A stretch of 64,000 nt of DNA from Actinoallomurus soli (GCF_024055715.1 NZ_JAMXMV010000003.1:310001-374000); one strand, 5' to 3'; positions 1 to 8,447 are shown, numbered from the stretch's first letter. Notes: generated by a model not told the origin, from the letters alone. A program made the numbers and translations.

Positions 1-31
1 CCGTGCTCATGGCTACCGTGGGAGGGCCGGT

Positions 32-1276
32 ATGAAGATCAACCGGTTACGTCGACCGAGGTTGCCTCCCGTGAACAATGAGAACGTCTCCCACCCGCCC
101 TTCGCCGCGGAGCCGCCGCTCCGCCTGATCGTCACCGGCGGGGGGACCGGCGGCCACACCTACCCGGCCCTGACCGCGGTGCGGACCCTCCGGGCCCGGC
201 TGCAGCGCTCGGGCCGCGCGCTGGAGGTGCTGTGGGTCGGCAAGGCCGACAGCCTCGAGTCGCGGGTCGCCGCCGGGGAGGGCATCCCCTTCGCCACGGT
301 CGTCACCGGCAAGATCCGCCGCTCCAGCAACCCGATCAAGCTCCTGTCGCCGGCCAACGTGAAGGACATGCTCCGGGTCCCGCTGGGCGTGCTCCAGGCC
401 CGGAAGATCATCAAGAGGTTCCGCCCGGACGTGGTGCTGGCCACGGGCGGCTACGTCGCCGTCCCGGTCGGGGTCGCCGCCGCCCGGCTGTGCCACCGTC
501 CCCTGGTGGTCCACGAGCAGACGGTCCGGCTCGGCCTGGCCAACCGGAGCCTCGCCGGCCGGGCGACGCGCGTCGCCGTCTCCTCGGAATCGACCCTGCC
601 GCTGCTGCCCGAGAAGACCCGCGCGAACGCCGTGGTCACCGGCAACCCGGTACGGCCGGAGGTCCTCCAGGGACGGCCGGAGAAGGCGGTCCACGCGCTG
701 AACCTGCACGGTTTCGACCCGCACCGCCCGACCGTGTACGTCACCGGCGGCGCGCAGGGGTCGCAGCAGATCAACACCCTCGTCGCCGGCATCCTGCCGT
801 GGCTGCTGTCCCGCGCCAACGTCATCCACCAGTGCGGGCCGGACAACCTCGCCGGCCTCCGGCAGCACACCGCGTCCCTGCCGCAGGAGCTCGCGGCCCG
901 CTACCTGCTCACCGACTACGTCGGCCCGGAGCTGCCCGACGTCCTCGCGCTGGCCGACGTGGTCATCTCCCGGAGCGGCGCCGGCACGATCGCCGAGCTC
1001 ACCGCCCTGGGCAAGGCCGCCGTGTTCATCCCGCTCGCCTCCGCGGCGGGCGACGAGCAGGCGCACAACGCGCGTCACCTGCAGGAGACCGGCGCCGCCG
1101 TCGCCCTGCTCGGGGAGGCGACGCCGCAGACCCTCGGCGCCGCGGTGGATCCGCTGCTCTCCGACCCGGCCCGGCGGGTCGCCATGGCCGAACGGGCCCG
1201 CGCCGCAGGACGCCCGGACGCCGCCGACCGGCTCGTCGATGTCCTCTTGTCCGTCGTGACCCCCGGAGCTCACTGA
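32..1276 (+). CDS. murG: MurG-like UDP-GlcNAc:undecaprenyl-PP-MurNAc-pentapeptide GlcNAc transferase
   Basis: GT28-family glycosyltransferase of 414 residues. In the known pathway MurG transfers GlcNAc from UDP-GlcNAc to lipid I on the inner face of the membrane, giving lipid II. The glycine-rich N-terminal loop GGGTGGHTYPAL is at about residues 36-47. The C-terminal nucleotide-sugar half contains TGGAQGSQQIN and SRSGAGTIAELTALGKAAVFIPL, the second followed by a DEQAHNARHL helix. The protein begins about 35 residues earlier than a typical MurG. The ATG at 32 is favoured by GGAGGG at 21-26 with five bases of spacing. No dcw-cluster gene (ftsW, murC, ftsQ) follows, so this is probably a second, stand-alone copy. 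That could mean a specialised or resistance role, but the rest of the genome is not visible. Confidence 0.88.
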   Translation: MKINRLRRPRLPPVNNENVSHPPFAAEPPLRLIVTGGGTGGHTYPALTAVRTLRARLQRSGRALEVLWVGKADSLESRVAAGEGIPFATVVTGKIRRSSNPIKLLSPANVKDMLRVPLGVLQARKIIKRFRPDVVLATGGYVAVPVGVAAARLCHRPLVVHEQTVRLGLANRSLAGRATRVAVSSESTLPLLPEKTRANAVVTGNPVRPEVLQGRPEKAVHALNLHGFDPHRPTVYVTGGAQGSQQINTLVAGILPWLLSRANVIHQCGPDNLAGLRQHTASLPQELAARYLLTDYVGPELPDVLALADVVISRSGAGTIAELTALGKAAVFIPLASAAGDEQAHNARHLQETGAAVALLGEATPQTLGAAVDPLLSDPARRVAMAERARAAGRPDAADRLVDVLLSVVTPGAH

Positions 1277-1287
1277 GCCTTCCGGGG
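1261..1287 (+). terminator. hairpin spanning the murG stop codon
   Basis: CCCCGGA (1261-1267) pairs with TCCGGGG (1281-1287) around a 13-base loop that includes the stop codon. There is no T tract. It may attenuate read-through into the gene starting at 1319 or be incidental. Confidence 0.3.
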
Positions 1288-1318
1288 CGTGGAGGAGTCC
1301 GAAGGAGCGCCGAGCCGC

Positions 1319-2950
1319 ATGGACGGATTCACGGCTCATTCCGAGGCCATCGGCGACGCGGCCCGCGGCGCCGATGCCCTGGCCTCCCGCGTCCAGGACA
1401 TCCACCGCACCACCGACGCCGTGGCGCACTCGCTGTCCGGTTCGCACCCGTGGGGGATCCTCAGGCCCGTACGAAGTGAGTTCCTGTCGCTGGCGGCCGA
1501 GTTCCAGCAGCACCTCGGCCACATGTCCGGTGCGATCGAGGGCGCGCGAGAACGCCTCCACACCATGGGGGCCCACTACTCCGCGACCGAGACGATGATC
1601 CTGCAGACCCTGGCCCTCGCGGGGCGCGACCACGGCAGCGGCCAGGAGGTCCGCCGGCTGAATCCGGCCTCGCGCTTCTACCGGGACCACCGGACCTGGA
1701 ACGGGGTCATCACCGCCCTTCCCCCGCCCTTCGGCGCGGCCGGGGCGGCCGCTCTCGACGCATGGCGCTTCACCGGCGACCTGACCAGCGACGACAAGTA
1801 CAACATCGGCACGGACATCGCCCTGCTGGCCACGGACGCCTCCTCGGCCTTCCTCGAGATCCGCGCCAACTACGACTTCCTCCTCGCCGATCCGATGGGC
1901 TTCCTGGTCCGCTACGGCCTCGGCTTCCTGCTCAACGCCTTCTACTGGACGAAGTGGGTCGTGGACTGGCTCACGGGAGATCCGATCGCCGTCGGACAGG
2001 CCGCGTACAACTTCGACAGCATCGCCGAGAGCTGCCGCGGACTCGCGGAGGACCTCGGCGAGGCCCTGAGCCGCGCCCTGAGCGGAGAACGAGGGGACGC
2101 CGCGGACGCGGCGCGCACCCGCCTGACGGCCCTGCGCGACGGCATCGCGGACACCGGGAACAGCGCCGACCGGATCGCCGCCCTGCTGCAACTCGTCAGC
2201 TCGCTCATCGCCGACGTCGAGACCATCCTGCGGGGAATGATCAGCAATCTCGTCGCCTGGGCGGTCTACGCCTGGATCAGCGCCGGACTGCTCGCGGCCG
2301 AGTCGTTCGGCGTCTCGGAGGTCGCCGCCGTCAGGCAGATCACCGCCGAGTCGTCGAGAACGGCCGGCCAGGTGACGAGCGTGCTGACCCTGCTCAAGGC
2401 CTTCATCCGGCGCATCGGCGAACTCATGGCCCGGCTGCGCACCGAGCTACGGCACATCAAGGAGAAGTCCTTCGCGAAACTCCTCGACTCGTCCGTCGGC
2501 GCGAAGTTCTGGAACTCGCCGTACGGCGGCGGACGCCAGACCATGGACTACGTCAAAGAGGACGCGGTACGGGGAAGGCACGCGAAGATCAGCGACTTCC
2601 ACATCTTCGTGAGCACGTCCAAGCAGGCCGTACGAGCCACGCAGAACGGCGCTCTCAACAAGTTCGGATTTCACCTGTATCGCACCACCCCGACGGGAGA
2701 GCGCTATCCCGACGGCAAGCGGCACATCCGGATGATGTCGTACCAGGTGTCGGACGGCAACGGCGGAGTGCGCTCGGTACGGAACCCCGTCGGAGTCGTC
2801 GGCGCCTCGGCGGCGACCGTCCTGCCGATCGGCCGCAGCGTCGAGTACCGGCTGAGAGCCGGCCACGTACCGCCCGGCCAGGTCATCGACCAGAACCTCG
2901 ACCTCTGGGCCACCGAGGGAGACCCGCAGACCCCCGACCCGGCCTCCTGA
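1319..2950 (+). CDS. candidate type VII-secreted toxin-like protein
   Basis: 543 residues, no assigned function. The first 100 residues are helical without a signal peptide and look like an ESX/WXG-type export domain. A second helical region (about 190-390) contains the GDP-x-AVGQAAYNF stretch and repeated DGIAD / SADRIAALLQL / LISSLIADVETIL-type helices that commonly precede toxin tips in actinobacterial polymorphic toxins. The last 170 residues, from about PYGGGRQTMDYV, form a separate mixed alpha/beta region rich in charged and aromatic residues, where a variable C-terminal domain would sit. An earlier in-frame GTG exists at 1289, but GAAGGAG at 1301-1307 favours ATG 1319. No immunity-like gene follows; the next gene is convergent. 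The toxin assignment is inference from architecture. Confidence 0.5.
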   Translation: MDGFTAHSEAIGDAARGADALASRVQDIHRTTDAVAHSLSGSHPWGILRPVRSEFLSLAAEFQQHLGHMSGAIEGARERLHTMGAHYSATETMILQTLALAGRDHGSGQEVRRLNPASRFYRDHRTWNGVITALPPPFGAAGAAALDAWRFTGDLTSDDKYNIGTDIALLATDASSAFLEIRANYDFLLADPMGFLVRYGLGFLLNAFYWTKWVVDWLTGDPIAVGQAAYNFDSIAESCRGLAEDLGEALSRALSGERGDAADAARTRLTALRDGIADTGNSADRIAALLQLVSSLIADVETILRGMISNLVAWAVYAWISAGLLAAESFGVSEVAAVRQITAESSRTAGQVTSVLTLLKAFIRRIGELMARLRTELRHIKEKSFAKLLDSSVGAKFWNSPYGGGRQTMDYVKEDAVRGRHAKISDFHIFVSTSKQAVRATQNGALNKFGFHLYRTTPTGERYPDGKRHIRMMSYQVSDGNGGVRSVRNPVGVVGASAATVLPIGRSVEYRLRAGHVPPGQVIDQNLDLWATEGDPQTPDPAS

Positions 2951-3011
2951 CCCGCTCCCCCGCCCCCAGGGCGCACCGAACGGCGTAAGACCCGGGACTC
3001 CGCAGTGTCCG

Positions 3012-3107
3012 TCAGCAGATCACAACCGCCACTTCGACGCACTCCCCGGTGTTCGTGCTGGACTCAGTCTTCCGCCAGTCGACGTTCAACAGATCGATCT
3101 CGGACAT
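3012..3107 (-). CDS. short DUF397-type protein (31 residues)
   Basis: Reads MSEIDLLNVDWRKTESS followed by TNTGECVEVAVVIC and a stop. WRK-(S/T)-x-SS and G-x-CVEVA are hallmarks of DUF397 proteins, which in actinomycetes accompany XRE/DUF5753 regulators (the bldB/whiJ/abaA-type gene sets). Family members usually run about 55-70 residues; this one stops after the first half, and the missing half would normally carry the VRDSKDP and FTPxEW motifs. The next bases in another frame read TDTAESRVL, faintly like the expected continuation, so an old frameshift is possible. GAGGGA lies upstream at suitable spacing. It directly follows the regulator at 3133-3996 on the same strand. Confidence 0.6.
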   Translation of the reverse strand: MSEIDLLNVDWRKTESSTNTGECVEVAVVIC

Positions 3108-3132
3108 GAACGCACGTCCCTCGCTGGGTGGG

Positions 3133-3996
3133 TCAAGAATTCGCCAGTTCCCCGGCGATGAACGTCATCGTATCGGCGGGGCTCAACGCCACCCCGACGA
3201 GATGCCTGAATCCCTCGTGAAACGCGCTGACCTCGGCTCTCTCCTCGACGTACAGTTCGCCGGCGAAATTATCGACGTAGACGGCGTCCCGATCGGCCTC
3301 TTCCGGGAACTGCAGGATCGTGAATGGGCCACGCCCGGCACCGGGATGCGCGCCGATGGCGAACGGGATCAACTGCAAGGTCACGCCGGGCAGGCGGGCC
3401 ACCTCCGCCAACCGCTCCAACTGGGCACGCATGACCTGCGGTCCGCCGATCGGGCGGCGCAGCACCGCCTCGTCGATGACCGCCCACACACTCAACGCAT
3501 CAGGCCCGGTAAGGATTTGCTGGCGCTCCATCCGTACGGTGACGCGGTCTTCGAGTACTTTCTCACTGGCCTCGTCCGGCGTGACCCGGATCAAGGCACG
3601 GGCGTACGCCTCGGTCTGAAAAAGGCCCGGGACGATCAGCGGCTGGTAGGTGAGGAGCTTCGTCGCTTCTGCTTCGAGACCGATGTAAGTCGTGTACGTC
3701 GCCGAGAGCATTTTGCTGTACGGCTGCCACCAACCCTTCTGGCGGCCTTCCCGAGCAAGACGGAGAAGTTCCTCTCGCTCGCGTTCATCGGTGACGCCAT
3801 AGATCTCCAGGAGGTTACGGACGTCGCCGATGTTCGGCCGGATCCACTGAGCGCTCTCGATGAACCGCAGCTTCGCGACGGAGAACTCCAGTCGCTCGGC
3901 GACCTGCTCCAAGGTCATCCCGGCATGGGCACGCAACTGCCGTAGCTCGGCGGACAAGCGCCGACGGCGCAGGGTCGGGCTACGGCGTTCTGGCAT
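3133..3996 (-). CDS. XRE-family regulator with DUF5753 domain
   Basis: 287 residues from the ATG at 3996; an in-frame start at 4035 adds 13 residues that the family lacks. Residues 10-65 form a helix-turn-helix (ELRQLRAHAGMTLEQVAERL, then SVAKLRFIESAQ). The remainder is DUF5753, with VPGLFQTEAYARALI, VWAVIDEAVLRRPIGG and VTLQLIPFAIGAHPG. Such proteins are the WhiJ-like arm of actinomycete regulator sets that also contain a DUF397 protein and a GHKL ATPase; both partners are adjacent here (3012-3107 on the same strand, 4161-4688 divergent). A developmental or antibiotic-related regulatory role is the usual inference; the target is unknown. Confidence 0.88.
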   Translation of the reverse strand: MPERRSPTLRRRRLSAELRQLRAHAGMTLEQVAERLEFSVAKLRFIESAQWIRPNIGDVRNLLEIYGVTDEREREELLRLAREGRQKGWWQPYSKMLSATYTTYIGLEAEATKLLTYQPLIVPGLFQTEAYARALIRVTPDEASEKVLEDRVTVRMERQQILTGPDALSVWAVIDEAVLRRPIGGPQVMRAQLERLAEVARLPGVTLQLIPFAIGAHPGAGRGPFTILQFPEEADRDAVYVDNFAGELYVEERAEVSAFHEGFRHLVGVALSPADTMTFIAGELANS

Positions 3997-4160
3997 GCAG
4001 GCGATCGTAGCCACCACCGTCAGGGAACCAGTCATAAGTCACTTTTCATGCCAGGCAAACATTGCCCTTGAAACTTTGCCTCATCAACGCCATGCTAGCT
4101 CAGTACCTGGCCACCAAGTCGGACAGCCCAGGCCTTCATTCGTTACCGAGAGTAGTGACG

Positions 4161-4688
4161 ATGTCACCTGAACCAACTATTGCCGGACATGTCACCCCCG
4201 CCGGCGCCTCGCCCCTCGTCACCCCCGGCCTCCGGCGGCCGTCATGGATCGCGCTGCGCGCCGAACCCGCCGCCGTCGCTCGTGGCCGCCGCTTCGCCGG
4301 TGACGTCATCTCCGGGCACACCCTCGACGCCGATCACGCCTATACGGTCCGGCTCCTGGTCTCGGAGCTGCTGACGAACGCCGTCAACGCCGCCCGCGCC
4401 CTGCGCGAATGGCCGTACGACGCCTGGCCGTTGCGCCTCGACGTCGCCGCCTGCAGCCGGTGCGCGTACCTCGCCGTCACGGACCCCGATCATCGGCCGC
4501 TACCCGCATCCGATGAGGGCGGGCAACTCGTCGAGCACGGACGCGGCCTCGGAATCGTCGACCACATCGCGGCCGCCCGATGGGTCACCTACGCGGAGCA
4601 CGGCAAGACGGTGCACGTCGTCGTCGCGGCACCCGACGTCACGTTAACGTCCGAGGAACTGAAGCGGATCCGGGACGCCCGCCGGTAA
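4161..4688 (+). CDS. GHKL ATP-binding protein (anti-sigma-factor kinase-like)
   Basis: 175 residues from ATG 4161; an earlier ATG at 4062 would add a poorly conserved extension. It matches the HATPase_c_2/RsbW-like fold: N-box SELLTNAVNAA (about residue 70), G1-type box EHGRGLGIVDHIAA (about 122-135) and a final strand GKTVHVVVA. In this class the protein binds ATP and acts as a small kinase or sequestering partner in sigma/anti-sigma switching. It is divergent from the XRE/DUF5753 gene across about 165 bp, the common arrangement for this trio. No anti-anti-sigma (STAS) gene is nearby, so the partner is unknown. Confidence 0.8.
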   Translation: MSPEPTIAGHVTPAGASPLVTPGLRRPSWIALRAEPAAVARGRRFAGDVISGHTLDADHAYTVRLLVSELLTNAVNAARALREWPYDAWPLRLDVAACSRCAYLAVTDPDHRPLPASDEGGQLVEHGRGLGIVDHIAAARWVTYAEHGKTVHVVVAAPDVTLTSEELKRIRDARR

Positions 4689-4859
4689 GGGAAGCTGCCT
4701 TCTGGACAACGCCGAGGATCGTGGTGCCGTCAGCAACCAAAATCCACGGCAATAACGGCGGCCCTGGTCTCTACTGATCAGCGAAATGCAGCAATCGGGA
4801 CATTCAACCGGGCCGGACCGACGCCCGCCCGTCGTGCCCTGCCGGTGCCGCGCCCCGGT

Positions 4860-5690
4860 TCACGGGAGGGTGCCGATGATGACCGTCGCGTCGGTCTCCT
4901 CGCAGGTCGCCACGCGGGCGGACAGGCCGGCGCGCGCGACGACCTCCAGCGCGGACGGAACCTGGCGGTCGCTGGTCTCGAAGAACAGGTGACCGCCCGG
5001 GGCCAGCCACGCCGGCGCCTCCGCGGTCACGCGGCGGGCGATGTCCAGACCGTCGGCGCCGCCGTCGAGCGCGACACGCGCCTCGTGGTCGCGGGCCTCG
5101 GCGGGCAGCAGGGAAACCTCTCCCGTGGGGACGTACGGGACGTTGGCCAGGAGGACGTCGACACGACCGCGCAGCGTCGCGGGCAGCGGTTCGTACAGGT
5201 CGCCCTCGTACACCCGGCCGCCGACGGCCGCGAGGTTGCGACGGGCGCAGGCGACGGCCGCCGGATCGATGTCGGCGGCGTACACCTCGGCTCCACACGT
5301 CTCGGCTCCGCGTGTCCCGGTGGCGTCTAGTGCCTCCGTGCCGGCGAGCAGCGTGGCCAGCGCGGTGCTCAAGGCGCCTGAGCCGCAGCACAGGTCGAGG
5401 ATCACCGCGCCCGGGCGGGTGAAGGCGGCGGCCTGGTGGACGAGGAACTCGGTGCGGCGTCTCGGCACGAACACGCCCGCATCGACCGCGACGCGCAGCC
5501 CGCAGAACTCTGCCCAGCCGAGGACGTGCTCGAGCGGCAGGCCGGCGACGCGCCGGTCCACCATGGCGGCGAGGTCACCGGGCGTACGCGCCGTGTCCAG
5601 CAGCAGCCGGGCCTCGTCCTCGGCGAAGACACAGCCGGCGGCCCGGAGACGGGCGACGATCGCGGCGGGGGAAGGGGAGAAGGTCGACAT
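4860..5690 (-). CDS. PrmC/HemK-related class I methyltransferase
   Basis: 276-residue SAM-dependent methyltransferase similar to protein-(glutamine-N5) methyltransferases. The N-terminal helical region resembles PrmC and includes GLPLEHVLGWAEFCG and the FVPRRRTE segment. SAM motif I is VILDLCCGSGALSTAL (about 95-110) and the acidic ribose-binding strand is VYAADIDPAAVACAR. The catalytic NPPY of true PrmC is replaced by ANVPYVPT, as in the actinobacterial PrmC-related branch of unknown substrate, so release-factor methylation should not be assumed. It stands alone, convergent to the ATPase gene, with a poor ribosome binding site. Confidence 0.8.
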   Translation of the reverse strand: MSTFSPSPAAIVARLRAAGCVFAEDEARLLLDTARTPGDLAAMVDRRVAGLPLEHVLGWAEFCGLRVAVDAGVFVPRRRTEFLVHQAAAFTRPGAVILDLCCGSGALSTALATLLAGTEALDATGTRGAETCGAEVYAADIDPAAVACARRNLAAVGGRVYEGDLYEPLPATLRGRVDVLLANVPYVPTGEVSLLPAEARDHEARVALDGGADGLDIARRVTAEAPAWLAPGGHLFFETSDRQVPSALEVVARAGLSARVATCEETDATVIIGTLP

Positions 5691-5835
5691 GAGAGGACGA
5701 CAACCCTACTAGTGCCTGCCTCAACGACAGCTCAGTGCTGCCGGTGGTCGATCGCGCAGAACGTAGGCGGCCGACCGCCCTGGCTGCCCCGGTCCTTGCG
5801 GCGCCGGATCTGGTCGGCCCCGTGAGGACCCGGGC

Positions 5836-6395
5836 TCAGCCTTCGCGGAGCACGGACACGAGTGTCGGACCGACCGAACGGGAAGCGAAAGATCCCACCA
5901 GAGACCCATTCGTCGCGGTGCCACAGTCGGTGCGGATGGACACAACCAGCCTGGGCGCCGCAGGGAAACTCGAAATCAGGAATACCTGCGACCGAGAAGC
6001 CACCTCAGGACACCCGTGATCGCCCGGCAGTATAGGCGATCTCATCAGAGTCGCTATACGATCGATATGACGCACGGAGATTGATACATCTGCATTCAGC
6101 TCGACATTGTCGGCGCTGTGATCACTCGCAACGTAGAAGCAGGCTCGAAGCGCGCTGGGATCTCCGGAGAACATCCGCTTTCATCCAGCTTACGGTATTC
6201 ATCGTCCCGATTCAGGCGTCCGACCGCAGGCGGGACCGAGGGACACTTCACCACTCCGGACCCATGCGCTCGAATCACGAGGCCCGCTTGTACAGCGGCG
6301 ATGACCACCCCAACTAAGATCATGACCGGCACGACTGCGCGGCGAACAGCGAACCGACGTGATTCTCTGCAGAATTCGGCGAGGTGACCAGACAT
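5836..6395 (-). pseudogene. membrane-anchored or exported protein gene split by a one-base frameshift
   Basis: Two minus-strand reading frames overlap. The first (6395 to 6096) gives a basic N-terminus and one hydrophobic segment (VVPVMILVGVVIAAVQAGLVI, about residues 21-41). The second (open from 6174 down to 5836) gives FSGDPSALRACFYV, a CPEV motif, RTDCGTATNGSL and VGPTLVSVL, a pattern seen in small actinomycete exported proteins. Adding one A to the AAA run at 6179-6181 (ttt on the plus strand) joins them into one 186-residue protein reading KLDEKRMFSGDPSALR at the junction. Either the gene is newly broken or the run was miscalled in the assembly. Function unknown. Confidence 0.6.
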
Positions 6396-6577
6396 AACCG
6401 CTTTATTCTACCTTGCATGCGTCCCGAATCGTGCGCTCGCCGAAGGTGGGAACGGCGGAGCACATAGGCCATGTCGGCTGCGTTCGTGACGAGAAGTAGA
6501 AAGTATGCAATGGCCAGCGCCTTGCAGCCTGTTCGACGTGCTTCTGAATCGCAACTTCGACGAAGGCGGACGCCCGG

Positions 6578-7219
6578 CTATGCGGTTCGCGGCTCGCCGA
6601 GGCCGTCGGCCGGCTCTGGCGGTTCGGTCGGTCCGGCCGGGGGCGCCAAGGCGGGGCCTGCGGCCAGGGCCGTCCGCAGCGACTCCAGGGCGTCCAGGGC
6701 GATCTCGAACAGGGGGCGTTCGTCGTCTCGGTCCAGCCACTCGTCGAGTGCCACGGTGAGCACGGTGACGCCGGTGTCGGCGAGCACGGCCGCGGTCATC
6801 GGGGCCAGGCCGCGGCGCACGAAGCCGTCCCGGATCGCCTCCCGCATGACGGCACGCTTGCGCAGGTCGCGCTCGCGCAGGCCGTCGTCGGACCGGACGA
6901 TGGCGCGCAGCCGCCGAATCTCGTCCCGCCGCCCGTCGAACAGGGTCTCGGCCACGGCGCGGACGCCCTCCAGGAGCACCGTCACCGGGTCCATCGACGC
7001 CGGCGCGTCGGCCAGCATCCGGGCGGCCATCTGGGAGAACTCGTCTTCGGCGAACAGCACCTCGCGCTTGTCGGCGAAGTGGCGGAAGAAGGTTCGGGTG
7101 GTCAGGCCCGCCCGGGCGGTGATCTCCGGCACGGTCGTCGCGGCGAATCCCTGCTCGGCGAACAGCTCCAGCGCCGCCCGCTGTAGGCGCTCACGCGCGT
7201 CCGGCCGCCATCTGCTCAT
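6578..7219 (-). CDS. TetR-family transcriptional regulator
   Basis: 213 residues. The N-terminal helix-turn-helix is canonical: RLQRAALELFAEQGFAATTV, then EITARAGLTTRTFFRHFADKREVLF (residues about 10-58), with the TetR-typical FFRHFADK recognition end. The C-terminal ligand domain is helical and unrecognised. There is no clear Shine-Dalgarno, and TAGACT on the minus strand (7226-7231) lies six bases from the ATG, so the transcript may be leaderless. It is divergent from the oxidoreductase at 7315-8415, with a palindromic operator pair between them. The simplest model is a local repressor of itself and that enzyme. Confidence 0.9.
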   Translation of the reverse strand: MSRWRPDARERLQRAALELFAEQGFAATTVPEITARAGLTTRTFFRHFADKREVLFAEDEFSQMAARMLADAPASMDPVTVLLEGVRAVAETLFDGRRDEIRRLRAIVRSDDGLRERDLRKRAVMREAIRDGFVRRGLAPMTAAVLADTGVTVLTVALDEWLDRDDERPLFEIALDALESLRTALAAGPALAPPAGPTEPPEPADGLGEPRTA

Positions 7220-7232
7220 GGGACCAGTCTAA

Positions 7233-7287
7233 GTGATGACATGTCGTGTCATCATCGGGCTACCGTGATGACACGACATGTCATCAC
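7233..7287. promoter_or_regulatory. paired palindromic operator between tetR and the reductase
   Basis: Two boxes, 7233-7255 and 7265-7287, are each an imperfect palindrome with arms GATGACA and TGTCATC. The second box is the reverse complement of the first at 22 of 23 positions, with nine bases between. The element sits 14 bp upstream of the tetR start and 28 bp upstream of the reductase start, where a TetR dimer pair could block both promoters. Binding is inferred from position and symmetry. Confidence 0.75.
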
Positions 7288-7314
7288 TCTGGTGACGGTG
7301 GAGAGGAGCACGAC

Positions 7315-8415
7315 GTGGGTGGCGAGGTCTGGATCCTGGGCGGCAGCGGCCGCAGCGGCCAAGCGATCGCGGCGGAGCTGGCGCGCCGGGGCGTGGCACC
7401 GGTGCTGGTCGGCCGGAACGCCGAGCGGCTGGCCGCCGCGGCGGCGCGGGTCGACGGCGCGCGTACGGTGGCCGCAGGCTCGGTCGAGGCGATGGTCGAC
7501 GAGATCCACCGGCAGGAACCGGCCGTGGTGGTCAACACGGTCGGGCCGTTCACCGCGACCGCGCCGCCGGTCACGCGCGCCTGCCTGGCCGTCGGCGACT
7601 ACGTCGACCTGGCCAACGACGTGGCCGCGGTGACCGGCGTGCTCGGCCTGCACGAGGCGGCGTCGGCCGCGGGACGATGCCTGGTGACCGGGGCCGGGTT
7701 CGGCGTCACGGCCACCGAGAGCGTGGTGGTCCACCTGTGCGCGGGCCGTCCGGCGCCGGTGCGGGTAAGGGTCGACATGGTGCCCTCGATGGACATGGCC
7801 GCCGGGCAAGTCGGCGAGGCGCTCGCCGCCACCCTCGTCGAGGGCATCCCTGGCGTCGAGGGCGGCCGCCGGTACGGAGGTCGCCGTTACCGGGACGGCC
7901 GGCTCGCACCGGCACCCATCGGCGGTGAACCGGCCCACCTCGTACTCCCCGACGGCGAGCGGGTCACCACCGCGAGCGTCCCGCTCGGCGAGTTGGTCGC
8001 GGCCCAGCGGGCCAGCGGGGCGCCCGACGTCGTCGCCGCGTCCAGCGAGGCACCCTCCTCGCCGCTGATGCGCGCGGTCCTGCCGGCGGCCACCTCGCTG
8101 CTGGCCAGCACCCGGATACGGGACTTCGCCCGGCGCCGACTGGCCCGAGTGCAGGTCAAGGCCCGCCCGCGGCCACGCCCGCACTCCTGGGGACACGCGC
8201 GCCTGGAGTGGGCCGACGGCACCGTCCAGGAGGGCTGGCTGCGCGTCGGTGAGGCGCAGGAGTTCACCGGTACGGTCCCGGCCGAGGTGGTGCGCCGCCT
8301 GCTGTCGGGCGAAGGCCGGCCCGGCGCGTACACGCCGGCCGCCCTGTTCGGCCCCTCACTGGCCGAGGCGTGCGGCGGAACGTACCTGGCGGCCACCGCG
8401 CCGACCGCTTCGTGA
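7315..8415 (+). CDS. saccharopine dehydrogenase-like NAD(P)-dependent oxidoreductase
   Basis: 366 residues from GTG 7315, preceded by a strong GAGAGGAG; an ORF start at 7246 lies inside the operator and is rejected. The N-terminal Rossmann motif is WILGGSGRSGQAIAAELARRG (about 5-25), then VNTVGPFTATAPPVTRAC and GDYVDLAND, typical of saccharopine-reductase-like and trans-acting enoyl-reductase-like proteins in actinobacteria. VTGAGFGVTATESVVVHL follows. Substrate cannot be deduced. The gene is divergent from the TetR regulator and probably controlled by it, which suggests induction by a small molecule. Confidence 0.8.
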   Translation: MGGEVWILGGSGRSGQAIAAELARRGVAPVLVGRNAERLAAAAARVDGARTVAAGSVEAMVDEIHRQEPAVVVNTVGPFTATAPPVTRACLAVGDYVDLANDVAAVTGVLGLHEAASAAGRCLVTGAGFGVTATESVVVHLCAGRPAPVRVRVDMVPSMDMAAGQVGEALAATLVEGIPGVEGGRRYGGRRYRDGRLAPAPIGGEPAHLVLPDGERVTTASVPLGELVAAQRASGAPDVVAASSEAPSSPLMRAVLPAATSLLASTRIRDFARRRLARVQVKARPRPRPHSWGHARLEWADGTVQEGWLRVGEAQEFTGTVPAEVVRRLLSGEGRPGAYTPAALFGPSLAEACGGTYLAATAPTAS

Positions 8416-8447
8416 GGTTCCCCGCCACGGCCACCTGACCGGCCTGC

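Noticed and set aside
47-2191. 714-residue minus-strand open frame opposite murG and the toxin-like gene
   Set aside because: Low-complexity G/R/V/A-rich shadow of two well-supported plus-strand genes with motifs and ribosome binding sites.
7246-7314. upstream start for the saccharopine dehydrogenase-like gene
   Set aside because: It falls inside the palindromic operator and the Rossmann fold begins right after GTG 7315, which has a strong ribosome binding site.
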